The notes under the pieces: generated by a model
The model's input: the letters and a program-made list of their open reading frames with translations, nothing else
Databases searched by the model: none
Told to the model about the DNA's origin: nothing
Assembly: GCA_963920765.1 (NCBI GenBank)
Contig: OY987244.1
Location: forward strand, 8,992,501-9,056,500
Length of the DNA stretch: 64,000 nucleotides
Source of the DNA: Ulota crispa
Lineage: Eukaryota > Streptophyta > Bryopsida > Orthotrichales > Orthotrichaceae
Direction of reading: 5' to 3'
Position numbers and translations under genes: made by a program
In this document: piece after piece, positions 12,139 to 24,818 of the stretch
Layout: every line of letters begins with the position of its first letter
How positions within the stretch are numbered: position 1 is the stretch's first letter

Positions 12139-14907
12139 CACATGGTGTCATCAAAAAAGACAACATCTAGGTCTGTTATTGTAAGTTTAAATTTTGACTT
12201 GTATGTTCAATTTCACTCCAAGAAAAACATGTCCTAAATGACTTGTTCACAATTATGATATCAAATATCCACAATGGATTATTAGATGACTCAATTGTAA
12301 TCATTGTGAACATTTATAATCATTGTAAATTAATATTTTAGGACACTTTTTCTAGTAGTTTTTGGTCTCAAAAGTATTTTGAAAAGTGAGGTAGAAGTTT
12401 CAAATTTCAATGTGAAAATGCATTTCTACATGTCATGTTTTTTCTAAACCTATAACAACAATAAAATGTTTGATTTATTCTTTGTTTTGTATAGGGTAAA
12501 AGATACCTTTGATTAAATTTTTGCCAATAATAGAAATTCTAAGAAAAAACATCATGCCAAGATAGTAATAAGAAATTATTATTGAATAGGAAACCTTATT
12601 AAATTACAAGAAATCAATCTTAAAAACCACATAACTTCTAATTTAATCAATCATTTACAATTCAAAATCTTTCAAATCTTTAGAATGGAATAGAAATATT
12701 ATTATCAAAATTTTATTTTCTAATCAAATTCAAATGGAATAAAAAGCATCTCAAAGAGAGCTATTGCATATCCTTCATTAAGAAACCTAATTTATAATAT
12801 GACATAGAAATGCACACATTTGAGATTAAATGTCACAAATTTTCCACTAGGTTGACTAATTCTTGACATTTTTTCATAATACTTAAGCAATTCTAGGTGA
12901 TCCTTAAACAATAGAAAAAGACCATAGATTTTGACTTAATCAAATGCTCAAAAAGTCTCAAAATTGGTGCTATTTTGTTAAACAACGTGGTCGGCTTCAT
13001 AATTGTATGTCATGATCTTTTTTGAGGTGATAGTCACAAGCTATATGGTTCCTTAAATTGCATATCTATGATTGTAAATTGACTCAAAATGCACCCAATT
13101 ATAATAAACATTTGGCTCATTACTATATGAACAATTTTTTTGTAATTTGTTTAGTCAACAAGATATATATATACTAAGGGCCCTTCATAATGAACCTTTA
13201 TGACAAAACGTTATGAGGTATTTTGCTCACTTTTTACTCTAGGAATTTGTAACTTGTCATGCATTCACAAATACATTATAGCCAAATTCTTGGACTCCAA
13301 ACTTTCCTTGATCAAATGTCCAATCATCTATATTTGATCATTTTCATTCAGGATTTTTCACATATAAAATTCACTTCAAACCTATTGTTTTTCATTCATC
13401 AAGTATTTATTGGACTCTCTACAACCTTTTCAAGTGCATAGTTGAGGTAGAGATGCAAATTGAGGAGGGGAAAACCTTCATATCTTGCTCAATGTGCTTG
13501 TTACAAGGTTGGTTTTCTAGACTTAAACTAGGTGTCCACCCCATTTCCATAAAAACCCATCTTGTAAGCTCCTATGAGAGCAAGAATGAGGTGGCAATCC
13601 TTGTTGCATGCAAGTTTGATGCTTCTAATCACAACATTACAACAATTCACACATGTTTAGAAGAAAAAAATTGTTGAATGCACAAATTTGAAAATAGAAG
13701 TTTGACACTATCCCCATCTGAACCTGATTCTAAGAGATTTGATTTGATAATAAATTCAAGATTTGAGGGTGGATAGTGTACTGACAATCAACCACAAAGA
13801 ATTCACATCAAGAAAAGAATAGTTTGTCTTCCAATGTTCATAGGATACAAAACATTTAGAGTTAGAAGATGAGATTTGGCACTTTGAAACTCTCAAACTT
13901 TAGATGACCATACAATAGGTTTTTTGTTTTTTTGGTTTAAATTAAGCATAAAAATCATTGTCAAAATGCCCTTTCTACCATACTTGAATGTGTAGGTATT
14001 GAAATGAGCAACTATGGGGTGCAAATTAAAGGCCCTCCTATGTGCACTAAACATAATCAAGTACACGCTTGAAAGAGGTAAGGAGGCATCTCTTATCAAA
14101 AAGTGAGTTCCTTCTCTATTTAATGATCCTTTCTAAGAGAACTTGAACTAACAAAATCTCCATTCAAACCACCCATGAATTTAATAGATATAAACATACA
14201 ACTGTAACATGTTTTCTATTGAACAAATTTGATGTTAAATTTTGATATGTCCAAGTAATCAATAAGTACTCTTCCCTTTTTAGAAGTGAATTGAAGCAAA
14301 ACATTAAGTCAAAATGTTATCGTATCAAGTTTTGAATATTGACAATCCAAGTAAGACATGTATCCAATAGAACAAGCTATCTGAGGTGTCTTAATCCCTA
14401 CGCGCTTCAAAGTCAATATTTTAAATGATGACACTAGTGCTAAAAGATGCCAAACTTAACTAATTTTGGACTACTCATAATCAAAAAATAAAGAGAAATT
14501 GGAAGATTTGTTGTGTGTGGTCCTTATAAATTGCATTAAGAAATCCCTTGAGGGGGAGCCAAACCTTGCTTATAGTATTTAGTTCTAGAGGGTGTCCTTG
14601 GCACCAAAATATATTTGATCACTACGATCCAACACAAATTAAATTTACCCTCTAAACCACTAACTATCTACATATGACAGAAATTGATGTTTTGTCCAAA
14701 CAACATCTCTTTCATTCAAAATAATACTTAAAATCTTAAAATTCAACCTTTCTTATGACCAATTCAAGGAAATCCAAGTAAACAATGTGCTAGTTTAGAG
14801 ATATTGTAAATATGAGCCATTTATACAAATAGTTATAAAAATAATTTGGGTAATTCAATATCTACACTACTAAGTGGGAGGATTTTCCTCACTCACTTCA
14901 TTTCCTT
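12139..14907. other. Long AT-rich intergenic stretch
   Basis: Nearly 2.8 kb without a recognised gene, RNA or delimited element. Two short plus-strand frames at 13259-13441 and 13453-13677 are separated by stops and match nothing I know. Confidence 0.45.
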
Positions 14908-15090
14908 TTCTAGAACCTTCTAAAACTTTTTGGTGTAAGTTGAAATTATAAAGAATTTCTCGAATATAGAACACAAAGTGCTCTCCAATCATTTTTTTTC
15001 CAAAATCTTCTAGAACTTTTTGGTGAAATTTGAAGCAACAAAGCATTTGTCCCAAATATAGAACATCAAACGCCTTCCAACTATGTGTTA
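14908..15090. repeat. Imperfect tandem duplication, about 95 bp
   Basis: Two diverged adjacent copies share CTTCTAAAACTTTTTGGTG / CTTCTAGAACTTTTTGGTG, then GAATATAGAACA / AAATATAGAACA, then CTCTCCAA / GCCTTCCAA. The short minus-strand frame over them (15055-14870) therefore contains an internal repeat, but is not supported as a gene. Confidence 0.7.
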
Positions 15091-15730
15091 GAAAACCAAC
15101 AAAACGCCAAATGCCTCCAACAAACTACTAAAGAGCAATATTGTGATGAAGACAATTACTGCTTTTTGGTTTCAAAAGAGGACCAAAATGACGATACATC
15201 AAAGGACTAGATTCTAGACCAACTGTGAAATATCAACTTTTTGTAAAGTTGAATGTTGCATTACCCACTTAAGTCCAAGTTGAGCCAAACCTATGCCCCT
15301 ATACTATACCAGTAGGGGTTGATAAATCAAGCCATCTACTAGTCCAATGTTGCAAATAGAGTATTTGCTAGTGCATGAAGAAATCAATGGCTTGTTACGA
15401 GGACCTAACTTAATTTATATTTTCTTTGGAAAATGAAAATGTCATGTCTTTTTTGTATTTCTAGTGTAGTAACGAGAGTGAGCTTCATTGCAGTAAGAAG
15501 AATACCCCTCATTGGTTGAATAAGAGAGTGTCCAATGATATTTCTTTTCAGCCATTATCAAGGCTTTCATAGTTTTTTTGTTGGTTTCTCACAGCATTTT
15601 TGGTCAAAATTTTCCTTTAATTTGTCAAGCAGTATTCCCTCAAACTCCTTTTGATGTTCTTACTTTTTATGTTTCTTTTTATGTTTGTAAAACTGTTTAC
15701 TAAGTTTTGAAGTTGGAATGAGGACATGCT
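15091..15730. other. AT-rich intergenic spacer
   Basis: No gene, RNA or element recognised before the next piggyBac-like copy. Confidence 0.5.
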
Positions 15731-15734
15731 TTAA

Positions 15735-15964
15735 CCCCTGAGCGGCCAGAGTTGTTTTAGAGTTTAAGAGAAAATGGGGGATTTAATGACCACCACAGCT
15801 TGAAAATTTACATCCAAAAAAAGTGACCGTAGGATTTGAAACAGGACTACCTTGTTTGCTGATAGGGACAAGTTAGGACTTTTTTCACAATATGGATCAA
15901 GAGAAAAAGTTAGATCAACTTGGGATCCCTAGCGACAGGATCCCGTCGCTGGGGCGCTTAGGGG
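15735..15964. mobile_element. PB6, short piggyBac-like MITE
   Basis: At 230 bp this is a short derivative. Termini CCCCTGAGCGGCCAGAG and GGGGCGCTTAGGGG lie between TTAA at 15731-15734 and 15965-15968. Just inside the right end is a hairpin, AGCGAC (15931-15936) with GTCGCT (15945-15950). The left 160 bases closely match the left part of PB16 (GAAAATGGGGGATTTAATG), so the two share a subfamily. Confidence 0.85.
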
Positions 15965-15968
15965 TTAA

Positions 15969-16844
15969 GAATATGCTTTTTGTGCACAAGCAATTTAGGA
16001 TACCTCATGAAGAGTGCAATGGAAGGGACCAAACTCACGATGAATCCAAGAAGGTACATTTACAGTGGTGCTAACTTAAAATGAGATAAAAACCGGGTGC
16101 CACAAAGACATTATGAATATTTCTCTTGGATGTGTTGTAACTAGGACAACTCACCTAGAAGTGCATAGTAGGTGAAATCATCACCAATCACAAAGGAAAT
16201 TTGTGATAAATATTCTTATAGAACCCAACCATCCAACACAATCTCCAGTGCACTCCACTACATGCCCCAAGCATGGTATAGGCTCATCCCACTTTCATTT
16301 CCAAGGGACCCAATCACCCACTACTATACCAAATTGGCAAACATGCAGTAAACCAATTAGGGCTCATCTTATTTTTAAAGTTAAAGGAGGAGATTCCATC
16401 ATGACTTGCAATGAAGTATGAAAATTCTAGTAAACTTTCTCTTGGAGGGTGATTTGAAAGGCTTGTCATATTTACAAAATATGACAATTTGAGAACATCT
16501 CCACCTATCTTTGCCACATTGGTTTTTAGCGAGCCCTCAGGCCCCTAATCTTCTCACATAATCCCATTGCAAGCACGCCAATGCTAAACATTTGAGCGGC
16601 CACATCCATCTTGACTCTTGAGACAGGCACTTGCCATGCGCTTCTATTTCTCCAACGCTTTTTTTTGCACTATTTTGAGATTAAGATTTTTGCGCTAACT
16701 TGTTTGCCTATCTCTATCCTAATTTCCTAAAAGATGTAAAGCTAGAGCCCTATGTGAGGCCACATGCTTGCATGGCAAGCCACAAAAATACTCTACCAGT
16801 ATTGGATTCCAAAATAACAACTCCCTTATCTTTAAGTTCCTATT
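15969..16844. other. Intergenic sequence, nothing recognised
   Basis: Short opposed frames at 16203-16421 (plus) and 16314-16517 (minus) overlap each other and match no family. No terminal repeats seen. Confidence 0.45.
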
Positions 16845-16848
16845 TTAA

Positions 16849-17795
16849 TCACTAAAGGACCAAGTGTCTGTTTAGCGGACACTTGAGAACTTGGGTAGGG
16901 TCATACAAAGTCAAATTTAATTGGATGTTCTCAAGAACTGTCACAAAAGGTATATATGTGTATCTCTCAAATAGAAATGTAGATTTTTCCCCAATCAGAT
17001 GTCCAATTCAAAAGTTATGTTGCCCAAAAGCATTTGCGCAGCTTAAGCATCTTTGGGCATCTTTAGGGAATCTTATGCTAAAACTCTAGTCAACTTTTGA
17101 AATTTGGCATGTATGTAGCTAATAAAATATGATACACAATTATCAAAAGAATAAAAACAAAAAATGAGCTATCAATTCACATTCTAAGAGGAGTCAAACT
17201 TTGCTAACTATGTTTGGGTGGTTTCAAGAAAAAATATTCTCTTCTAATTTTTGGCCAAAATATCTTGCAACCTATAAATTCAAAGCTCTTTAATTTTTTG
17301 CCACATATTCCAAATGTTTGTCTCTAACTTTTCATCATTTTGATTTAAAATAAAAGACTTTCTTGTTACACAAAAAATCATGAACAAATCACTAGAGTAT
17401 TGCCAATTTACTGAACCTCCGGGTGATTTGGAATAAGCAAGATTCTATATTTGCTTCTGAAATTTTTCATGTGTGACCCTAACATTATATACTTATGAAT
17501 GGCCAAAAACTTCAAATTTGTGTAGAGCAAAACTTTTACTCCAAGAGGGCTTGAAATCTGCTGAAATAGTTTTGCAAGAATGAAAAATAGTTGTTTTTCT
17601 CACTTCAACTGTTATAATCTCACAATCCACGCGGTCAAATGAGCTGAGATTTTTTGCACATACTGGCTCATTTGTTTAAAAAAAATTGCATAGTTGAAGT
17701 TCAAAAAAATGTATCATTTTCAATTTTGGGCAAAGCACTAAAAGTTGGCAGTTTCCACAAATTTTTCTCAAAAAAACACCCTTGGTCCTTTAGGG
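16849..17795. mobile_element. PB7, diverged piggyBac-like MITE
   Basis: The left end TCACTAAAGGACCAAGTG is mutated at its tip; the right end is CTTGGTCCTTTAGGG. TTAA flanks at 16845-16848 and 17796-17799. Inside the left end is a perfect 8-base hairpin, CAAGTGTC (16861-16868) with GACACTTG (16878-16885). The interior matches PB15 in inverted orientation. Non-coding. Confidence 0.8.
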
Positions 17796-17946
17796 TTAAT
17801 CACTTGGCACATTCATTGTGTTGCGGTGGAGATTGCTAGCCCTCCCGCCCCACTTTGACCTCAAAGAGCCCTCCAAAATGTGTGGCGTGTTTGCTCCAAT
17901 GTGGATGGGTGGAGATGCTCTAACATTCCTATTTGGTCTTTGTTAA

Positions 17947-18875
17947 CTCCTAAAGACCTAAGTGTCCCCTCGGGGATAAATGAACCTCAAGTATGTATCT
18001 ATGATTAAACCAGTTTTTATAAAAAAATTGAAATTTTTGTGGATGGTGGGGAATTCAAAGATGTACGTGCACATCCAAATTTTTCTTCATTCCGAGAATT
18101 ATTGAAGAAGTTATGCAAGAACTTGTCACCAACGGGTGAGGGCAAGCAGTCTGGGCAACCCAAAAAACTTCTTTAAAAATTGTATTTTTTTATTTAAAAA
18201 ATCTGAAATTGGTTCTTTTGATTATTATATATGTGGAAAGCTTTGAATCATTTGCTTTTGATTAGTGAGTGAGAAGTTTTAGTTTGCGGATAGGTATTGG
18301 ATTTCCAAATCTCCATTTCTTTTGCCCCTTGTAAAATTTTGTGCTTTAATTTTTTTTACTTTTATAATTCCAAGTTGTAGTAAACTAAGATTCCTTGGTT
18401 TTCACCATTTGGATTAAAGTAATTTAGATTTCTCAATTTTCCATAAATCCTCCAATTTTGCCCAATGTATATGCAAATTTCATAGCCTTACGGCACTGCA
18501 ATATTTTACAAATTATGATCCACACCTCCAATTCATTTGAAAATTCTCCCACATTTACCTAACTTGGTCTCCTACATGGGAAAAATGAACCTCAACTATG
18601 CGTAGAGCAACTTTTTTGATATAAGAGAGGTCAAAGGCTTCTGAAATTTTTTGGCAACAAGGAAAAAACTTATTTTTGCACTTCAAACATGAATATCTCA
18701 CTCCTCTGCATCTAAAAAGAGCTGATTTTTTCATTGCAAGTATCTCCCATAGTCTAGAACATGATCCTACTGTTGGATTTTCAAAACACACTTGTTTTCC
18801 TAATTTTCTACTCATTCCTCCAAAAGTGGCAGTTTTCAATGATTTTACAGAAAAAAAGGCTTGGCCCTTTAGGGG
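17947..18875. mobile_element. PB8, piggyBac-like MITE
   Basis: Termini CTCCTAAAGACCTAAGTGTC and TTGGCCCTTTAGGGG, with TTAA at 17943-17946 and 18876-18879. Module B is on the left (GAAATTTTTGTGGATGGTGGG, then GAATTCAAAGATGT) and inverted module A on the right (AAAAGTGGCAGTTTTCAATG). The opposed short frames at 18555-18879 are shadows within the element. Order is B then A, opposite to PB14. Confidence 0.85.
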
Positions 18876-18879
18876 TTAA

Positions 18880-19236
18880 AGAGCGTTTTAGAGCATCTCT
18901 TGCCACCCTCCAATTATCAAGCACCCTTCAATTGAAATTTGTTCTTTTAAGAGGGATGGCCACTTGTATTCCCAAAAGTACGACTAATTAAATATTTCTA
19001 ACCAATCACAAGTCAGAGAACTTCCATAAACAACAAGTAAGCAATCATTTACTATGACTACTAGCTAATCCTAAGAGAAAATATAGCTTGTAGAGGGTTT
19101 AGTGACCCTTCAAATATGGCTTATTTGAGAGGAGAAAGTAAAGGTAGAGGCTGACACACACTAGAATTGATTGTTGATCATCCAAAAATTATGGGAGGTG
19201 AGTTACGGAACATTGGGAGGGTGGTAGGAGATACTC
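18880..19236. other. Intergenic spacer
   Basis: No gene recognised. It starts with GAGCATCTCTTGCCACCC at about 18893, reminiscent of the Harbinger-type ends found just downstream, but no matching right end could be placed. Confidence 0.45.
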
Positions 19237-19239
19237 TTA

Positions 19240-19654
19240 GGGCATCCCCAATGCAGCTGTAAGAGAGGCAGGCAAAAGCTTATGTAGTGCTTTAAATTCA
19301 ACTTGAGCAAATGGGCTCCAATGTAGCAGTTAAACCATACTGCATTTTTCAAGGCTCCCCACATAAGAGCCCCTCCCCTGCAAATTTTCACTATTTGGAG
19401 AATCCTGCATACCACACCAACTTTGACTCTGACGCAATTTCAGGGAATTTCAAATACTTCTGACATGAATCAGCCACACATAAGTACTTCAAAAAGACAT
19501 AAACTATTCAAAACTCATGTTTAGTGAGTGTCAGAGCTTGTATGCATTGGGGACAGCTTGACTTGAAAATGCCCTTGCTCTGCAACACAGCCGGTGTCAG
19601 CCACTGTCTCACGCAATTTGCCCAACTCAAATCCCTGCTAGATTGGGGATGCCC
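19240..19654. mobile_element. PIF/Harbinger-type MITE, copy 1
   Basis: Begins GGGCATCCCCAATGCAGC and ends GATTGGGGATGCCC, bounded by TTA at 19237-19239 and 19655-19657. A 3-base TTA duplication with GGG...CCC ends fits PIF/Harbinger (Tourist) MITEs. The interior contains CAAGGCTCCCCACATAAGAG. The next element starts at the same TTA, in opposite internal orientation. The minus-strand frame at 19415-19203 is a shadow. Confidence 0.85.
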
Positions 19655-19657
19655 TTA

Positions 19658-20069
19658 GGGCATCCCCAATGCCGTAATAGAGGCAGGCAAAACCCTGTCA
19701 GACCATGTGTCATACTGCGTCAGATGCAAAGCAGGGGCATTTCCCCAATGCAGTAGCTCCAATGCACACAAGCTGTGGCGCTCACTAAACATGAGTTTTT
19801 AGTTTATGTATTTTTGAAATACTTATTTGTGGCTGATTCATGTCAGAAGTATTTGAAATTCTCTAAAATTGCGTTAGTGTCAGAGCTAAAGTGGTATGCA
19901 GGACTTTCCAAATAGTGAAAATTTGCAAGGGAATGGCTCTTATGTGGGGAGCCCTGAAAAATGCAGTATAGTTACCCGCTGCATTGGAGCCCATATTTTT
20001 GCTCAAGTCCGATTTAAACCACTGCACAAACTTTTGCCTACCTCTATTACGGCTGCATTGGGGATGACC
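19658..20069. mobile_element. PIF/Harbinger-type MITE, copy 2 (inverted)
   Basis: Begins GGGCATCCCCAATGCCG and ends GCATTGGGGATGACC, with TTA at 19655-19657 (shared with copy 1) and 20070-20072. The interior is copy 1 reversed: TTATGTGGGGAGCCCTGAAA here against TTTTCAAGGCTCCCCACATA there. The two copies therefore form a tail-to-tail pair that could fold together. Confidence 0.85.
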
Positions 20070-20072
20070 TTA

Positions 20073-22157
20073 CAGGCTGCACTTGGGGGACGCTCAAAAG
20101 ATTGCTCTGCATATCGAGGTCATGTACTTTCCACTAGACACATGACAGTCGACTAACAAGATGAATGTAAACAACATGGTACTTGTTTTATAAAAGAATA
20201 TTGTCACAATTATTTTTTCTTAAAACGAATCTGTCACGTATCTGGTAGACAGCATATCAACTAAAATATGGAAGAAAAAACAGTTTAAAAGCTTCACTCT
20301 GGAAAAGGTGCCAAGTCTCTTTAAGAATCAAGGCAAACGACATTGCAGTGCTGCCTGGGCAACCTCAGGACCAATGTACTGGAAGTACCGGCATTTAGTT
20401 ACAAGTTAGCCGGTTGATTTTGAGAATTGTCAAATTGAATTCAAAAGTTTACAAAAGAAATAGAATTTTAGAGGAAAAAAAAGAATATCTCTTATTTTTT
20501 ATAGGCTTAGTCAGGAGTTTACTCTAGATAACAGATTGACCCAAGAGAATGTAGGATATTGGCAAGTTTATTCTAGATAATGGATTGGCCCAAGAGAAAA
20601 TAGGATATTGGCTGATTAAGCTAAAAAACTTCCTGGACTGTGCTCAGGACTCAGGATATCAAGACCTTAGGACACTGATTATCAAACTGAAATTTGTCAG
20701 CAAATCTGCAGCGATTTCTGCACTTTGCCGTTACACACTTTGTTTTTGTTTTGTTTGTAAGCTTAGCACAAATTGAAAAATCAACGCAAAAAACAGGGAA
20801 CCGTTACACACTTTTCCACAACCACGCCTGTGCAGTTTCAGTTTCAGAGTCACTCCCCCCATGAATTGACAATGCTGCCCTCTGCTTCCCCATGAAAGGA
20901 CATTCCATCATTTGCACGCTTCTTTGTCAATTTTCCTGTTTCAACAACGCCAGCTCCAAGCTCAGATTTTGGTGCCAATTCTGGACACTTTGTATCCAGT
21001 GATTCCAGTCATGCCCAATGAGTCGAGCATTATGTGGTGTAAATCACAGGAAAAATTCTGCAAATAAGGATGCCCAAAAGTCGGCTCTGATGGATGAAAA
21101 TTGCATAATGCTGGCTTGTGTAATAAACTTATGCCATGCTTATCAAAACCCTAATTTTGCAGCATAAATCGCCCTAGAAATGAATGCAGAAGCAGAAGTT
21201 CTCCATCTAGAACCTAGTGTGAGGGTAGCCAACAATGATGGTAAAATGTGATTATCGTGATCATGGCACGTAGCGAAAAACACTGCAGAATGTGCTAAAT
21301 ATCCAAATTAAGTGATACTCACATTTTTTGGCAGCAATAGAAAAGCTGGTATGAGTAAGGTTTCATAGTTTGTCATGAACGTTGTATTACTGGAATTATG
21401 TGACTGGTTGATTTGACTCCAACTCCAACTCCAGACTCACTCACCTCCCCCACCGCAAACCCCACACACAAACTTGCGTTGTGAGCAATGCTGCCAGGCT
21501 CTTCAAGCGGGATACTGCCTACGGCCGGGTTTTGCGATCTATTCTCCCAGGAAAAATACAACAAAGCCGATAATCCATATGCATACGGTTGAAAGGTCAC
21601 CCATATTCAACAGAGGTATCATCCAAATACACAAATTCTACGAAATGCAACAATTCCATGCCCAAAAAGAACTGCCTTAAAACCTTTCCTAAACTCAAAG
21701 TGCTAAGGATCAGGACATGGTCGCTCACGGGTGGAATATCACTATTGACCAGCAAACAACTTAGGCCACTGAAGAGCACATCCCCCCTGCAGCCACTTCA
21801 ACACAACACTAGACAACCACCTAAAAAATGAATATCAACCCCCAATAGAGAGCCATTGAACAGAAGTGTATAAATATCATAAACCCTTGCAAAGGGTCAT
21901 GTCTTTGTGTAGTGTGGTATGTGGTATGGTACAGGTAACCAGTTACAATCAGCTGTGTCACCAGCTGGATGGGCAAGAACCATGCCAGCATAACCTGGTC
22001 AGTCACTCTAAACTACGGAAGAGGAAAAAAAGGAGCAAACAAAGAGAGAAAAAAGAAGAAGGGTGAACCGTATCATCCCCATTGATTGTACAGAGCTGGG
22101 CTAAAAACTAAAGTCACACCAACCAATTATGAAACAACCCTAACCCTCCACCACCTG
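20073..22157. other. Downstream flank of the transporter gene
   Basis: Less AT-rich than the repeat-filled sequence to the left and free of recognisable elements. On the minus strand it lies 3' of the transporter stop codon, so its right part should include the 3' untranslated region; a purine-rich tract occurs at about 22018-22064 on the plus strand. The frames at 20585-20776, 21373-21831 and 21821-22066 overlap each other on both strands and show no family. Confidence 0.5.
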
Positions 22158-24818
22158 CTACCGCATTCCAGCGTCACCGGTCTCCGGATCTGCAGCCTCC
22201 TTCACCTGCAATACCAACGGCCTCAGCCCTGCTTCGAACTTGGGGTCCCTGAACTTCTCGAAGTAGCCGAACTCGATGCCTTCTTTGAGAGTCGGAGAGT
22301 CCAGAGCCATTTGCGCTTCGGCGTCGAAGGTCGAATGCACGCCGTAGAAAAGGTAGAACAGCACGGCGACGCCCGTCCAGACGAGGAACCGGATGTACGA
22401 GGCCTTGTCCACAGAGCCCAGGAGGAACACGTTCAGGAAGATGGACGCGGCTGCCACCCACGGCATGCACGGCACGCTCCAGTCTTTGCCTTTCTGCGCC
22501 GCGGGGACTCGGAGCCAGAATGTCGTCGTGAGAGCGACCACCAGGCCGCCGAGGAAGTACAGCACCCACTTGTGCCGATTCTCCCTGTCCCACTGCCACA
22601 CGGTCACGAACGTGGTCGACAGCACGGTGAGCGCCACTATGAACGCTGCCGTGGGCAACGCGCTGGTCTTGCCGGGGACGTGGTGGCGGCGGAAGATGAG
22701 CGCGTTCGCGACCATGTAGAACACGAACAGCGTGCCGATGGAAATCAGGTTCAGAAGCACCGAGAGATCCGTGAAGAGCGCTATTCCTGCAGTGCACACA
22801 CCTGACGCAACCACCAGAATACATCCCCATGTCACAACACAGAAAAGTGATATGTGTAGCGGATCGAGTGAAGAGGCTCTGAAGCATGCAATTTCAAAGT
22901 GGGGTTAGAGACCCGGTGCTTACCGAGGAAGATGGTGGCGTTGACAGGAGTGCCAGTGGTGGGATGAACGGCAGCAAACCAGTGGGGCACTATGTGGGCG
23001 CGACCAAGCACACACATGTAGCGCGCCTGGCCGAGCATCGCGACCAGGAGAGACGTGACGATGCCCAAGCTTGCACCCGCACCGATGAAATTAGTTGCCC
23101 ACTCCCATCCCCCGATGTGCTGGAACGCCGTGGAGAACGGAGCTCCCGTGTCAATCTGCAGAAGAATTACAAGCTATTTTCAGACCCCACCAAGAGAGGA
23201 TAGTAAAATCTGTCTGACCCTGAAAGTAGATGTGAAGTTGCAGAGAGAATTGAAGGGTATACCATGTCGTACGGCTGCAGCATGCACAAGGCGACAGCGA
23301 TGAGCGAGTACAGGACTGTGACAATAACCACTGAACCTGAAACCCCAATCGGCATGTTTCTGGCGGGGTTCTTCACTTCCTCGGCGGTGGTGGAGACGGC
23401 GTCGAAGCCGATGTAGCTGAAATACACGATGGCAGCGCCGTTGAAGATCCCTCGGATCCCCATGGGAGCGAAGCCTGACTCGCTGCTCACTGCGTCGCCG
23501 GCTTGCGTGAGGTTCCGGGTGTCCCCTTTCACGAATCCCGCGACGATGATGAACAGTATAAACGCAATGTGGAGAACCGTCATCACCAGGTTGAACATGG
23601 AGCTCTTCCTCGTGCTGCAGCACAAGCACACGGTGAGCAGCACCACCACCGCGACCGCCACGAGATCGATCTGGTTGTAGCCTGCCGCAAAGCCTCCGAC
23701 GTGCACACGCCATGCGTCGGCGTGAAGCACACCGTAGGCGCTTGCGGCGTAGGATGTGAAGCTCCTCGCTACCGCCGCGTTGGACAAGACATACTCCATG
23801 ATTAAGTTTGCCCCAGTTATGAACGCAGCGAATTCCCCTGAAACCAAAGCAACACGAACTTCACTCAATAACTTTCCATTACGACCATCCCTAACGCGAC
23901 ATTCTAAAAAACCCCTGCAAAAATTACAGATCTGGATGAAAAATTTGAAGACAGAAAACCTGCTTTTTCTCAGTAACAAGGTCATTCCAGGACACAAAAG
24001 CTTCACAGATTTGGTCACACACAGAAGCCCCAAATATTAGTGAGTGCGGCGCGGCACGTACCGAAAGTGATGCGCAGGTAGCTGAAAGCACCGCCCGCGA
24101 CCGGCATCTCCACAGCAAACTCAGTGTAGCAGAGCGCCGACAGCAGAGCTGAGACTCCTGCGACCAAGTAGGAGATGACCACTGCAGGTCCAGCATAAGT
24201 GTGAGCTGCACTTCCAGACGAGACGAAGATGCCAGCGCCTACCATTCCACCCACTCCCAGCGCTATGACGTCCCACCAATGCAAACTCCGGCTCATCTCG
24301 GCGCCGGATCGAGCTTTCACCTGCGCCAAACAAAGTAAAACATGATTCTCAAAACCACATAATCATTGACCGCAACACATTCAAACTAAATTAGTAGGAT
24401 TAAGAGGTTTCAGCAACCCCTGTAACACACATCGAGTGGACCCTGTGCTGCACTCTTTTCCTTCCAACTTAGCTACCGCGCGGTTGAGCCGCAAAGGGAC
24501 AGCAAAAAGAAAAATGTTCAAGGCATCAAAGCACCCAGGGTTGAGAGCGTAGCAAGTCCCAATGCGTTGCAAGGACCTCCCAAATATATATCGGGACTCG
24601 CAAAGCAACAAGGCCAACCAAAAACAAGTCCACAGGAGCAGAAGCGGGAATAAGTTGGGATTGATCGCTACCTCCGTCATTTCTTCGGTAGGTGTCGACA
24701 CCGCGCAAGCTCGCTCGCGGAGCCGCTTCGGAGTCGCAAGGATCGCGCGGCCATACTCAGAAGCGCTTGAGAAGCTGGACTGGGGATGGTACCGAACTCC
24801 TCCTGCGCCGCCCGCCAT
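22158..24818 (-). CDS. CAT: Cationic amino acid transporter (APC superfamily)
   Basis: Predicted plasma- or endo-membrane carrier of cationic amino acids, related to plant CAT transporters. Five coding exons on the minus strand: 24818-24672, 24320-24062, 23837-23263, 23155-22924 and 22786-22158, all with GT/AG borders. They total 1842 bases, i.e. 613 residues plus TAG, close to plant CATs. Residues 35-60 (RACAVSTPTEEM, then VKARSGAEM) match the conserved cytosolic lead-in of the CAT1/5/8-type branch. The first membrane segment carries GAGIFV (77-82), followed by CYTEFA (113-118), YIGFDAVSTTAEEVKNP (277-293), GQARYMCVLGRAHIVPHW (369-386) and a CAT C-terminal domain at about 509-558. Many hydrophobic segments fit the usual 14. 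The first ATG in the frame is at 24818. Substrate is inferred from family only. The gene lies in a GC-rich island; no neighbour suggests a linked function. Confidence 0.93.

Noticed and set aside
22086..22887. Long plus-strand frame (239 residues) and a second minus-strand frame (237 residues)
   Set aside because: Both lie over the last transporter exon in other frames; they arise from its GC-rich codons.
23167..24033. 288-residue minus-strand frame taken as one exon
   Set aside because: Its first part is intron read-through; conserved transporter sequence starts only after the acceptor at 23837 and stops at the donor at 23263.
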